A DNA stretch of 6,181 nt from Gammaproteobacteria bacterium (GTDB taxonomy: Bacteria > Pseudomonadota > Gammaproteobacteria > UBA6429 > Thiohalophilaceae), in the NCBI GenBank assembly GCA_011052165.1, contig DRJN01000420.1, forward strand, positions 1 to 6,181. The letters run 5' to 3'. Of this stretch, positions 1 through 5,728 are shown in pieces; within the stretch, counting starts at the first letter, position 1, and every line of letters begins with the position of its first letter. The position numbers and the translations under genes were made by a program. The notes beneath the pieces were generated by a model that searched no databases, had not been told where the DNA came from, and saw nothing but the letters and a program-made list of their open reading frames with translations.

Positions 1-783
1 GTCATTGACGCCATTAATCAGTCGGTTGAGCTGGATGCCCGCCAGTTGTGTTTCATCGCCGACCGCCACTTCGGCGTGGGCTGTGATCAGATCCTGTTGG
101 TGGAACCTGCGCGGCAGCCGCAGGTGGATTTTACCTACCGTATTTTCAATGCCGATGGCAGCGAGGTTGAGCAGTGCGGCAATGGCGCCCGGTGTTTTGC
201 CCGTTTTGTCCGCGATAAAGGCTTGACCACAAAGTCCGAGATTCCTGTGGCGACCGCCTCGGGCATTATTCATCTGCGCTTGCAGGACGACGGCCAGGTG
301 ACGGTCAACATGGGCGCGCCGATTTTCGCGCCCGCCCGCATTCCCTTTGTTGCCGAGGCCGAAGCCGGTCTCTATGTGCTGGATCTGGCCGGTGAGAAGC
401 TGGATATCAGCGTATTGTCTATGGGTAACCCTCATGCCGTGTTGCGGGTCAACGATGTCGATTCGGCGCGGGTGGTCGAGCTGGGCGGACACATAGAATC
501 GCACCCGCGCTTTCCGCAGCGGGTCAATGTTGGTTTTATGCAGGTACTGGACAGGCAGCATATTCGTCTGCGGGTCTTCGAGCGCGGCAGCGGCGAAACC
601 CTGGCCTGTGGCAGCGGTGCCTGTGCCGCCGTGGTCGCGGGTCGCCAACAGGGCTGGTTGGATGCTAAGGTGGCGGTCAGCTTGCCCGGTGGTGAGTTGC
701 AGATTGACTGGTCGGGCGGGGATGAGCCGGTCATGATGACCGGACCGGCAGTCAGTGTTTATGAAGGTGAACTGAATTTATGA
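1..783 (+). CDS. dapF: Diaminopimelate epimerase (5' end outside window)
   Basis: DapF interconverts LL- and meso-diaminopimelate in the cytoplasm, the penultimate step of lysine synthesis and the source of meso-DAP for peptidoglycan. The reading frame is open from base 1 (V-I-D-A, matching the VVDA region near the N-terminus of E. coli DapF) to TGA at 781-783, giving 260 residues. Both catalytic cysteines of this cofactor-independent racemase fold are present: one in EQCGNGARCF (codon at 175-177) and one in ETLACGSGACAA (codon at 607-609). Their 144-residue separation equals that of Cys73 and Cys217 in E. coli DapF as I recall it. This implies about 14 missing N-terminal residues and a full length near the usual 274. 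Other family blocks seen are FNADGSE, SMGNPH, RFPQRVNVGFMQV and MTGPAVSVYEG. The gene is the first visible member of a dapF-DUF484-xerC operon; its promoter lies upstream of the window. The protein looks intact. Confidence 0.97.
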   Translation, partial: VIDAINQSVELDARQLCFIADRHFGVGCDQILLVEPARQPQVDFTYRIFNADGSEVEQCGNGARCFARFVRDKGLTTKSEIPVATASGIIHLRLQDDGQVTVNMGAPIFAPARIPFVAEAEAGLYVLDLAGEKLDISVLSMGNPHAVLRVNDVDSARVVELGGHIESHPRFPQRVNVGFMQVLDRQHIRLRVFERGSGETLACGSGACAAVVAGRQQGWLDAKVAVSLPGGELQIDWSGGDEPVMMTGPAVSVYEGELNL

Positions 784-1487
784 GTATCCAGCAAGAGAAC
801 AGCATGGATGACAAAGATATGGAACATACCCTGGTGCGCTATTTGCGCGATCACCCCGGTTTTTTTGAACAGCATCTGGATCTCCTGGCCGATATGATTC
901 TGCCGCACGTGCACGGCGGCGCGGTATCCCTGGTGGAGCGGCAGGTCTCGGTGTTGCGGGAACAGAAAGAACAATACCGCCGGCAGTTACAGCAGCTTGT
1001 CCGGCACGCCGAGAAAAATGAAAAACTCAGCAAACATTTCAATGATCTGATTCTGGCCTTGCTGGATGCCCGCGAGCTGGCCCAGGTCATCGACATTATC
1101 AACCAGCGTCTGCGACAGGAATTCGAGGCGGAGGCGGTGTCACTACGCCTGTTTAATACCGATCACCCGCATTTACGCACACGTCCGGACATGGTGGACT
1201 GGAGTGAACCGGCGCTGAGTACGTTCGAAAAAGTGATCAGTGGCCGCCGCCCCGTTTGCGGTACGCTGCCGTCGGTACAGGTTCAGGCGCTGTTTAATGA
1301 TGCCGCCGAAGGTATCCAGTCTAGCGCACTGATTCCGTTACTGGTCAACGAACAGAGCCGGAAATGTTATGGCCTGCTGGCCATTGGCAGTCACGATGCC
1401 GGGCGTTTTCGAGCCGATATGGGGACTCTGTTTCTGTCTCATCTCGGCAAGGTTCTGGCTCGGGTGTTAAGTCAGCACCTGGAATGA
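780..1487 (+). CDS. DUF484 family protein, GAF-like (E. coli YigA type)
   Basis: A 235-residue protein of the DUF484 family (PF04340), equivalent in position to E. coli yigA between dapF and xerC. No biochemical role is established for the family as far as I know; it is described as GAF-like. Residues 15-45 carry the family opening (YLRDHPGFFEQH, then LPHVHGG), followed by AVSLVERQVSVLREQ at 48-62. Residues 50-85 are charged and rich in Q, E, K and R and probably form a helical coiled coil. From about 90 comes the GAF-like part, ending with GLLAIGSHDAGRF (198-210) and a C-terminal helix. No signal peptide or membrane segment is visible, so it is probably cytoplasmic. The start at 780 overlaps the dapF stop (ATGA) and has an AAGGTGA ribosome site at 764-770, nine bases upstream, indicating translational coupling. 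A second in-frame ATG at 804 is less likely. The conserved position next to xerC suggests co-expression but not a function. Confidence 0.93.
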   Translation: MSIQQENSMDDKDMEHTLVRYLRDHPGFFEQHLDLLADMILPHVHGGAVSLVERQVSVLREQKEQYRRQLQQLVRHAEKNEKLSKHFNDLILALLDARELAQVIDIINQRLRQEFEAEAVSLRLFNTDHPHLRTRPDMVDWSEPALSTFEKVISGRRPVCGTLPSVQVQALFNDAAEGIQSSALIPLLVNEQSRKCYGLLAIGSHDAGRFRADMGTLFLSHLGKVLARVLSQHLE

Positions 1488-1503
1488 ACATTTAGTTATC
1501 GCC

Positions 1504-2412
1504 ATGGACAAGTATGCGCCATCCTTGATCGAAGAGTTTATCCGCAAGCTGCGAACGGAACGCCACTATTCACCCCGGACGCTGGAAGCCTACCAGCGTG
1601 ATCTGCAAAAGCTGCTTCATTTTTGTAAACAGGCGGGAATTGAAAACTGGGCTGCTCTGGAGCAAGTGCACGTTCGGCGGTATATTGCGAGCCGCCATCG
1701 CCAGGGTATCAGCAGTAAAACCCTGCAACGGGAACTTTCCGCCAGCCGCAGTTTTTTTGCCTGGCAGTTGAAAAACAAAAACCTGAAACACAACCCGGCC
1801 ATGGATGTGCGCGCCCCCAAGGCCGGGCGCAAGTTACCCGAGACCCTGGATGCCGATCAGGCCATGCAGTTGCTGGAAACCCGTCCGCAAGATGGCTTGC
1901 TGGTCCGTGATCACGCCATCCTGGAGCTGTTTTATTCCTCCGGTCTGCGTCTCTCAGAACTGGCCGCTCTGGATCTCGCCGAATTGGATATGAAGGAGGG
2001 CATGGTGGATGTCATCGGCGGCAAGGGCGCGAAGGATCGGCGTTTGCCCGTGGGTAAAAAGGCGCTGCTTGCCCTGGAACGCTGGCTGCTTCAGCGTGCC
2101 AGGCTGGCAACAGGCGCGCAACCGGCCCTGTTTGTGACGCGCCAGGGGCGGCGCATGGGGGTACGCAACATTCAGTTACGGGTGAAAGACTGGGCACGCA
2201 GGCAGGGGCTGGACAAGAAGCTGCATCCGCACATGCTGCGGCACTCGTTTGCCAGCCATGTGCTGGAGTCCAGCCATGATCTGCGCGGAGTGCAGGAACT
2301 GCTGGGTCATGAGAACATTGCCACCACGCAGATCTATACTCATCTTGATTTTCAGCACCTGGCAGATGTGTACGACAAAGCTCATCCTCGTGCGCACAAG
2401 AAAAAGAATTAA
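1504..2412 (+). CDS. xerC: Tyrosine recombinase XerC
   Basis: XerC acts with XerD at the dif site, under FtsK control, to resolve chromosome dimers before cell division. The 302-residue protein (family usual about 300) has an N-terminal SAM-like core-binding domain (about 5-90, with ERHYSPRTLEAYQRDL) and a catalytic domain (about 110-290). All six catalytic positions are readable: Arg149 (GLRLSEL), Lys174 (GGKGAKDRR), His243 and Arg246 (HPHMLRHSFASH), His269 (ELLGHENI) and nucleophile Tyr278 (TTQIYTHLD). One extra Gly before Lys174 relative to E. coli XerC is harmless in appearance. The C-terminal HLADVYDKAHPRA tail is typical of XerC/XerD. The position after dapF and the DUF484 gene favours XerC over XerD. 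The gap to the preceding stop is 16 bases, and no strong Shine-Dalgarno sequence precedes ATG 1504, so it may rely on reinitiation. The HAD-hydrolase gene (yigB) that follows xerC in E. coli is not present here. Confidence 0.96.
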   Translation: MDKYAPSLIEEFIRKLRTERHYSPRTLEAYQRDLQKLLHFCKQAGIENWAALEQVHVRRYIASRHRQGISSKTLQRELSASRSFFAWQLKNKNLKHNPAMDVRAPKAGRKLPETLDADQAMQLLETRPQDGLLVRDHAILELFYSSGLRLSELAALDLAELDMKEGMVDVIGGKGAKDRRLPVGKKALLALERWLLQRARLATGAQPALFVTRQGRRMGVRNIQLRVKDWARRQGLDKKLHPHMLRHSFASHVLESSHDLRGVQELLGHENIATTQIYTHLDFQHLADVYDKAHPRAHKKKN

Positions 2413-2454
2413 TGGCCCAACAGGTTTGCATTCGGGTGCGGGGCTAACGGGCAG

Positions 2455-2481
2455 GGTGGGTAGAACGAAGTGAAACCCATC
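2455..2481. repeat. Imperfect hairpin resembling a dispersed intergenic repeat
   Basis: Bases 2455-2461 (GGTGGGT) pair with 2475-2481 (ACCCATC) through seven pairs, one of them G-U, around a 13-base loop, AGAACGAAGTGAA. The overall shape (GGGTGGGT, then AGA-CGAAG-GAA, then ACCCA) resembles intergenic repeats I recall from many proteobacterial genomes. This rests on pattern memory and only one copy is visible here. No T-run follows, so it is not a good intrinsic terminator, although it lies 43 bases after the xerC stop and could stabilise the operon's 3' end. Confidence 0.4.
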
Positions 2482-2494
2482 ATGTCGAGCCACG

Positions 2495-2506
2495 ATTAAT
2501 ATTAAT
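2495..2506. promoter_or_regulatory. AT-rich perfect palindrome, candidate operator site 1
   Basis: ATTAATATTAAT is a perfect 12-base palindrome centred on AATATT. It lies 81 bases before the tetR start and shares its core with four other sites around tetR. It is inferred to be an upstream operator or accessory binding site for the TetR-family protein. An AT-rich palindrome can arise by chance, so this site alone is weak evidence; the shared core is what supports it. Confidence 0.4.
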
Positions 2507-2539
2507 TTTGGCCGTTGTGCATGCAATGAAAATAAATAC

Positions 2540-2561
2540 TGAATATTTTATTGAATATTCA
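2540..2561. promoter_or_regulatory. Paired TGAATATT elements, candidate tetR operator (sites 2 and 3)
   Basis: TGAATATT occurs at 2540-2547 and again, 12 bases on, at 2552-2559. The second copy continues to CA and makes TGAATATTCA (2552-2561), a perfect 10-base palindrome. The pair also forms a wider inverted repeat, GAATATT-6 bases-AATATTC (2541-2560). The palindrome covers the proposed -35 box at 2551-2556, the usual placement for autorepression by a TetR-family dimer. That it is bound by the TetR protein is inferred from position and symmetry. Confidence 0.5.
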
Positions 2562-2579
2562 CTGCGCTTGAGTTATACC
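2551..2579 (+). promoter_or_regulatory. Predicted sigma-70 promoter of the tetR gene
   Basis: TTGAAT (2551-2556, four of six matches to TTGACA) is followed after the ideal 17 bases by TATACC (2574-2579, four of six to TATAAT). Transcription would begin at about 2585-2587, at or just before the ATG at 2587. No Shine-Dalgarno sequence is visible before that ATG, which agrees with a leaderless or near-leaderless transcript. The -35 box is embedded in the palindrome TGAATATTCA. This is a consensus match by eye. Confidence 0.45.
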
Positions 2580-2586
2580 TAGCCCT

Positions 2587-3210
2587 ATGCAGCCAAAACC
2601 CGTTGAAACGACCTCAGACAGCGTTCGCGTCGGCATTCTTGATGCGGCGGAAGCGCGCTTTCGGATCTATGGCCTGAATAAAACCACTATGGCCGAAATT
2701 GCCCACGACATGGATATGTCCGCCTCTAATCTCTATCGCTATTTCAAAAATAAACAGGACATTGCTGCGGCCTGTGCCTGTCGCTGCATCGATACGCAGA
2801 CGGATCTATTGCGTGGGGTGGTGCGCACGCCCGGACTTTCAGCGGCAGAAAAACTGGAACGCTGTGCTCTGGAGATGCTGCGTTATACCTGGGAAACGGC
2901 GCACGATCAGCCCCGGATTAACGAACTTGTCAACCATGTCATTCTTGAGCACCGCGATATGGTGCATCACAAGGTGCAGGAATCCTGTTCCCTGCTGGCC
3001 GAGGTGCTGGCCCAGGGCAACGAGTCAGGCGAATTCGAGGTTGCGGATGTGGTGAAAACGGCGGAGACCGTGCATGCCGCGCTGAAAATGTTCCATGTGC
3101 CGATATTTATGAGTCTTTATGCGCATGAGGTGCTCATGCTGCGGGCGCGGGACGTGGTGGCCCTGCTAATCTCCGGCCTGCGTGGCCGGGATCATGAGCC
3201 GAGTCAATAA
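2587..3210 (+). CDS. TetR family transcriptional regulator
   Basis: A 207-residue one-component repressor-type regulator. Residues 15-60 form the TetR DNA-binding domain: helix ILDAAEARFRIYGL, then the helix-turn-helix TTMAEIAHDMDMSASNLYRYF (33-53) and the usual KNKQDI. Residues about 70-200 are the helical ligand-binding and dimerisation domain. Its NELV...LAQGNESGEF segment resembles the TetR_C_27-type C-terminal domains, an assignment from memory. The start is secure: an in-frame TGA lies at 2569-2571 and the next ATG codon is residue 35, inside the helix-turn-helix. No ribosome site precedes it. Three cysteines (63, 65, 67) sit just after the DNA-binding domain, with two more at 93 and 134. 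The gene precedes an RND exporter on the same strand, and AATATT-centred palindromes lie on both sides of it. It therefore probably represses itself and the exporter until a lipophilic ligand or exporter substrate binds. The ligand is unknown. Confidence 0.93.
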   Translation: MQPKPVETTSDSVRVGILDAAEARFRIYGLNKTTMAEIAHDMDMSASNLYRYFKNKQDIAAACACRCIDTQTDLLRGVVRTPGLSAAEKLERCALEMLRYTWETAHDQPRINELVNHVILEHRDMVHHKVQESCSLLAEVLAQGNESGEFEVADVVKTAETVHAALKMFHVPIFMSLYAHEVLMLRARDVVALLISGLRGRDHEPSQ

Positions 3211-3229
3211 AAAAAATTTACTGGATGGC

Positions 3230-3242
3230 TGAATATTAATCA
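3230..3242. promoter_or_regulatory. TGAATATTAATCA, candidate operator site 4
   Basis: A near-palindrome in the 82-base gap between tetR and the exporter gene. Its left half, TGAATATT, is identical to the two copies before tetR, and the right end, AATCA, gives approximate dyad symmetry. It lies about 50 bases before the exporter start, suitable for control of a promoter in this gap. I found no convincing -35/-10 pair here, so the exporter could also be read through from tetR. Binding by the adjacent TetR protein is inferred. Confidence 0.4.
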
Positions 3243-3254
3243 GATCATTCAGAC

Positions 3255-3266
3255 TTTAATATTAAA
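3255..3266. promoter_or_regulatory. TTTAATATTAAA, candidate operator site 5
   Basis: A perfect 12-base palindrome centred on AATATT. Its centre is 26 bases from the centre of site 4 and it lies just upstream of the exporter ribosome site. It differs from site 1 (ATTAATATTAAT) only at the outermost base pair. TAATAT inside it could also serve as a -10 element, but no -35 at proper spacing is evident. It is inferred to be part of the same regulatory system. Confidence 0.4.
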
Positions 3267-3277
3267 AAAAGTCCGGT

Positions 3278-3284
3278 AAGGGAG
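3278..3284 (+). promoter_or_regulatory. Ribosome binding site that decides the exporter start
   Basis: AAGGGAG precedes three in-frame start candidates: GTG 3284, ATG 3287 and ATG 3293. GTG 3284 overlaps the site and ATG 3287 is only two bases away. ATG 3293 has an eight-base spacer, which is normal, so 3293 is chosen as the start. The choice changes the protein by only two or three residues. Confidence 0.6.
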
Positions 3285-3292
3285 TGATGAGC

Positions 3293-5728
3293 ATGCGGCG
3301 ACTGGAAGAGCACTTTGGCGAATGGGTGTTGAAATACCGCTGGCCGGTGATCATCGTTTCTCTGATCCTGGTATTTCTCGCAGCGAGCGGCATGAAAAAC
3401 CTCGCCATGTCTACCAATTACCGGGTCTTCTTCAATGCGGACAATCCCCAGCTGCGGGCTTTTGATGCGCTGGAAAACACCTACACCAAAAATGACAACG
3501 TCATGTTTGTGCTCACGCCGAAAAGCGGAAAGGTGTTCAGTCGTGATGCCCTGGAGGCGGTCGCGGTTCTGACAAAAAAAGCCTGGCAGATGCCCTACTC
3601 TATTCGCGTAGATTCTATTAGTAACTTCCAGTATAGCGAGGCCAGAGGGGATGATCTGATCGTCCGCGATCTGTATAAAAATGCGCAAAAGCTCAGTGAC
3701 GCGCAAATGAAAAAAATCCAGAAAATAGCGCTGGCCGAGCCACTGTTGGCGGGCAGACTGATTTCACCAGACAGTAAAGTGACCGCCGTCAACGTGACTA
3801 TCCAGCTTCCTGGTAAGAGCGAAATGACCGAGGTACCAAAGGTAGTGACCGCGGCACGCAAAATGGCCGATGAGATTCGCTCGGCCTACCCGCAGATGGA
3901 AGTCAGATTGACCGGCATGATAATGATGAACAATGCCTTCTCGGAATCGGCCATGGGTGATATGAAGAGCCTGGTACCGCTGAGTTTTCTGCTGATGATG
4001 GTGTTTCTTGCGATTCTTCTGCGGGACTTTCAGCGTGGTTTACCGGCTTTTCTTGTTATTATGAGCGCACTGGCTGGCATCGGCGCACTGATAAGTATGG
4101 GCAGTCTGGCTATGCCGGTGATGGCCGCGTTGCTGCTGCTGGGATTTGTTCTGCTGCTGTGGTCGTTTCCGGCGACCATGTCGACCCTGCTGGTGATTAT
4201 ATTATCCATTATCGCGGCGATGGGTATTGGCGGGCTTCTTGGTTTTCCGATTACGCCTCCTTCGGCCTCGGCACCAACCATTATCCTCACCGTGGCGATT
4301 GCCAATTCAGTGCATATCCTGATCACTCTGCTGTTTGAAATGCATCATGGCAAAGATAAGCGTACGGCAATTAATGAAAGCCTGCGGATTAACCTACAGC
4401 CGGTATTTCTCGCCAGCATTACCACAGTGATTGGTTTTCTGAGCATGAATTTTTCTGCGGTGCCGCCTTTCCGGCAACTGGGAAATTTTGTCGCCTTCGG
4501 CGTGGTGATTTCCTTTATTCTGTCAATCAGTTTTTTGCCTGCGTTGATGTCCCTGTTGCCAATCAAGGTGCGCGCAGTTGAGGAGGGCAAGGATACCCTG
4601 ATGATCCGGTTGGGTGATTTTGTCGTGCGTCGGCGTAATCATCTTTTATACGGAATGACGGCGCTGGTTATTATCCTGGTAATGTTTATTCCACGTAATC
4701 AGCTGAATGATGTTTTTGTGCACTATTTTAATGACTCGGTGCCCTTTCGAGTCGATTCGGATTACACCACCAGCCATCTTACCGGTCTTTATACGGCGGA
4801 CTATTCTTTGCCGGCCGGCGAAAGTGGTGGCATTAACAATCCAGCATACCTGCGTGAGGTAGAAGCCTTTGCCCAGTGGTGGCGAAAACAGCCGGAAACC
4901 ATGCACGTGAACAGTTTTACGGACATCATGAAGCGCCTGAATAAAAACATGCATGGTGATGATCCGGCCTGGTACCGCCTGCCGGATAAGCGGGATCTGG
5001 CGGCGCAGTATCTGCTGTTGTATGAAATGTCCCTGCCCTATGGGCTGGATCTCAACAATCAAATCAGCGTGGACAAGTCCGAAACCCGGCTCACAGTGTT
5101 GTTGAAAACCCTGTCGAGTAACCAGGTGCTGGCGCTGGATAAACGCGCACATGCATGGCTGGAAAAAAATACCCATATCATCAAGAATGCGATAGGCAGC
5201 GGTCCGACACTGATGTTTGCACACATCGGTCAACGCAACATCAAACAAATGCTGATTGGCACCACGGTTGCGCTGATTATGATTTCCATGATCCTCATTT
5301 TTGCACTGCGCTCGATCAAAATTGGTCTGGTAAGCATGTTGCCCAATCTGGTACCCGCCGCGATGGGCTTTGGACTCTGGGGCCTGCTGGTCGGTGAGGT
5401 AGGGTTGGCATTATCCATCGTCACTGGCATGACTCTGGGAATCGTGGTGGATGACACGATACATTTTCTTAGCAAATATCTGCGTGCCCGGCGGGAAAGT
5501 GGCTTGAGCAGTGAAGATGCCGTACGGTATGCCTTTAGCCATGTGGCCCGGGCGATGATTACCACTTCAGTGGTGCTGGTGGTGGGCTTTATTGTGCTGG
5601 CATTTTCCAGCTTTAAATTAAATTCCGGCATGGGCATGTTAACGGCTATTGTTATTGTTTTTGCTTTGATGGCTGATCTGTTCCTGTTGCCACCTCTGTT
5701 AATGAAACTGGAAGGAAAAAAAGCATGA
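3293..5728 (+). CDS. RND/MMPL family inner-membrane exporter
   Basis: An 811-residue RND-superfamily exporter of the MMPL type (PF03176), predicted to move a hydrophobic or lipid-like molecule out of the inner membrane using the proton gradient. Two homologous halves are visible. TM1 is at about 17-36, with a periplasmic loop to about 226, then a helix bundle to about 424. TM7 is at about 451-466, with a second periplasmic loop to about 654, then TM8-12 to about 803. The C-terminal half carries the RND acidic pair, Asp720-Asp721, in LGIVVDDTIHFL. The equivalent N-terminal place reads Asn338-Ser339 in AIANSVHIL, so only one half has acidic residues. The N-terminal half also has about 47 extra residues (about 250-296, nt 4040-4180), enough for an extra membrane hairpin. 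The start is chosen from the ribosome site at 3278-3284; starts at 3284 or 3287 are possible. The stop overlaps the next gene by ATGA, so the two are probably co-translated. It has about 800 residues and two PF03176-like halves, unlike AcrB-type pumps of about 1040 residues. The substrate is unknown. Confidence 0.92.
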   Translation: MRRLEEHFGEWVLKYRWPVIIVSLILVFLAASGMKNLAMSTNYRVFFNADNPQLRAFDALENTYTKNDNVMFVLTPKSGKVFSRDALEAVAVLTKKAWQMPYSIRVDSISNFQYSEARGDDLIVRDLYKNAQKLSDAQMKKIQKIALAEPLLAGRLISPDSKVTAVNVTIQLPGKSEMTEVPKVVTAARKMADEIRSAYPQMEVRLTGMIMMNNAFSESAMGDMKSLVPLSFLLMMVFLAILLRDFQRGLPAFLVIMSALAGIGALISMGSLAMPVMAALLLLGFVLLLWSFPATMSTLLVIILSIIAAMGIGGLLGFPITPPSASAPTIILTVAIANSVHILITLLFEMHHGKDKRTAINESLRINLQPVFLASITTVIGFLSMNFSAVPPFRQLGNFVAFGVVISFILSISFLPALMSLLPIKVRAVEEGKDTLMIRLGDFVVRRRNHLLYGMTALVIILVMFIPRNQLNDVFVHYFNDSVPFRVDSDYTTSHLTGLYTADYSLPAGESGGINNPAYLREVEAFAQWWRKQPETMHVNSFTDIMKRLNKNMHGDDPAWYRLPDKRDLAAQYLLLYEMSLPYGLDLNNQISVDKSETRLTVLLKTLSSNQVLALDKRAHAWLEKNTHIIKNAIGSGPTLMFAHIGQRNIKQMLIGTTVALIMISMILIFALRSIKIGLVSMLPNLVPAAMGFGLWGLLVGEVGLALSIVTGMTLGIVVDDTIHFLSKYLRARRESGLSSEDAVRYAFSHVARAMITTSVVLVVGFIVLAFSSFKLNSGMGMLTAIVIVFALMADLFLLPPLLMKLEGKKA

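Noticed and set aside
432..734. 100-codon reading frame on the - strand inside dapF
   Set aside because: Low-complexity composition rich in Pro, Ser, Thr, Arg and Cys, typical of antisense frames of GC-rich genes, and fully inside a conserved enzyme gene.
2412..2447. Tiny 11-codon reading frame (MAQQVCIRVRG) whose ATG overlaps the xerC stop codon
   Set aside because: Too short, no similarity to a known product or to the YigB start, and the start-stop overlap can arise by chance.
3173..3189. Perfect GC-rich hairpin CCGGCC-TGCGT-GGCCGG near the end of tetR as an intrinsic terminator
   Set aside because: It lies inside the coding sequence and is followed by A-runs rather than a T-run on the + strand; on the - strand the T-run would come before the stem. 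Neither arrangement fits an intrinsic terminator.
3217..3262. A sigma-70 promoter directly before the exporter gene
   Set aside because: TTTACT (3217) and TAATAT (3257) resemble -35 and -10 boxes but are 34 bases apart, and no better pair at 16-18 bases was found; a promoter may exist but cannot be supported by the bases alone.
3245..3706. 153-codon reading frame on the - strand over the tetR-exporter gap and the exporter start
   Set aside because: It is antisense to a clearly recognised exporter gene, has no family resemblance I recognise, and covers the regulatory gap; it is a shadow frame.
4646..5248. 200-codon reading frame on the - strand inside the exporter gene
   Set aside because: Lies opposite the second periplasmic loop of a complete RND protein, with no recognisable domain or ribosome site; explained as a shadow of codon bias.
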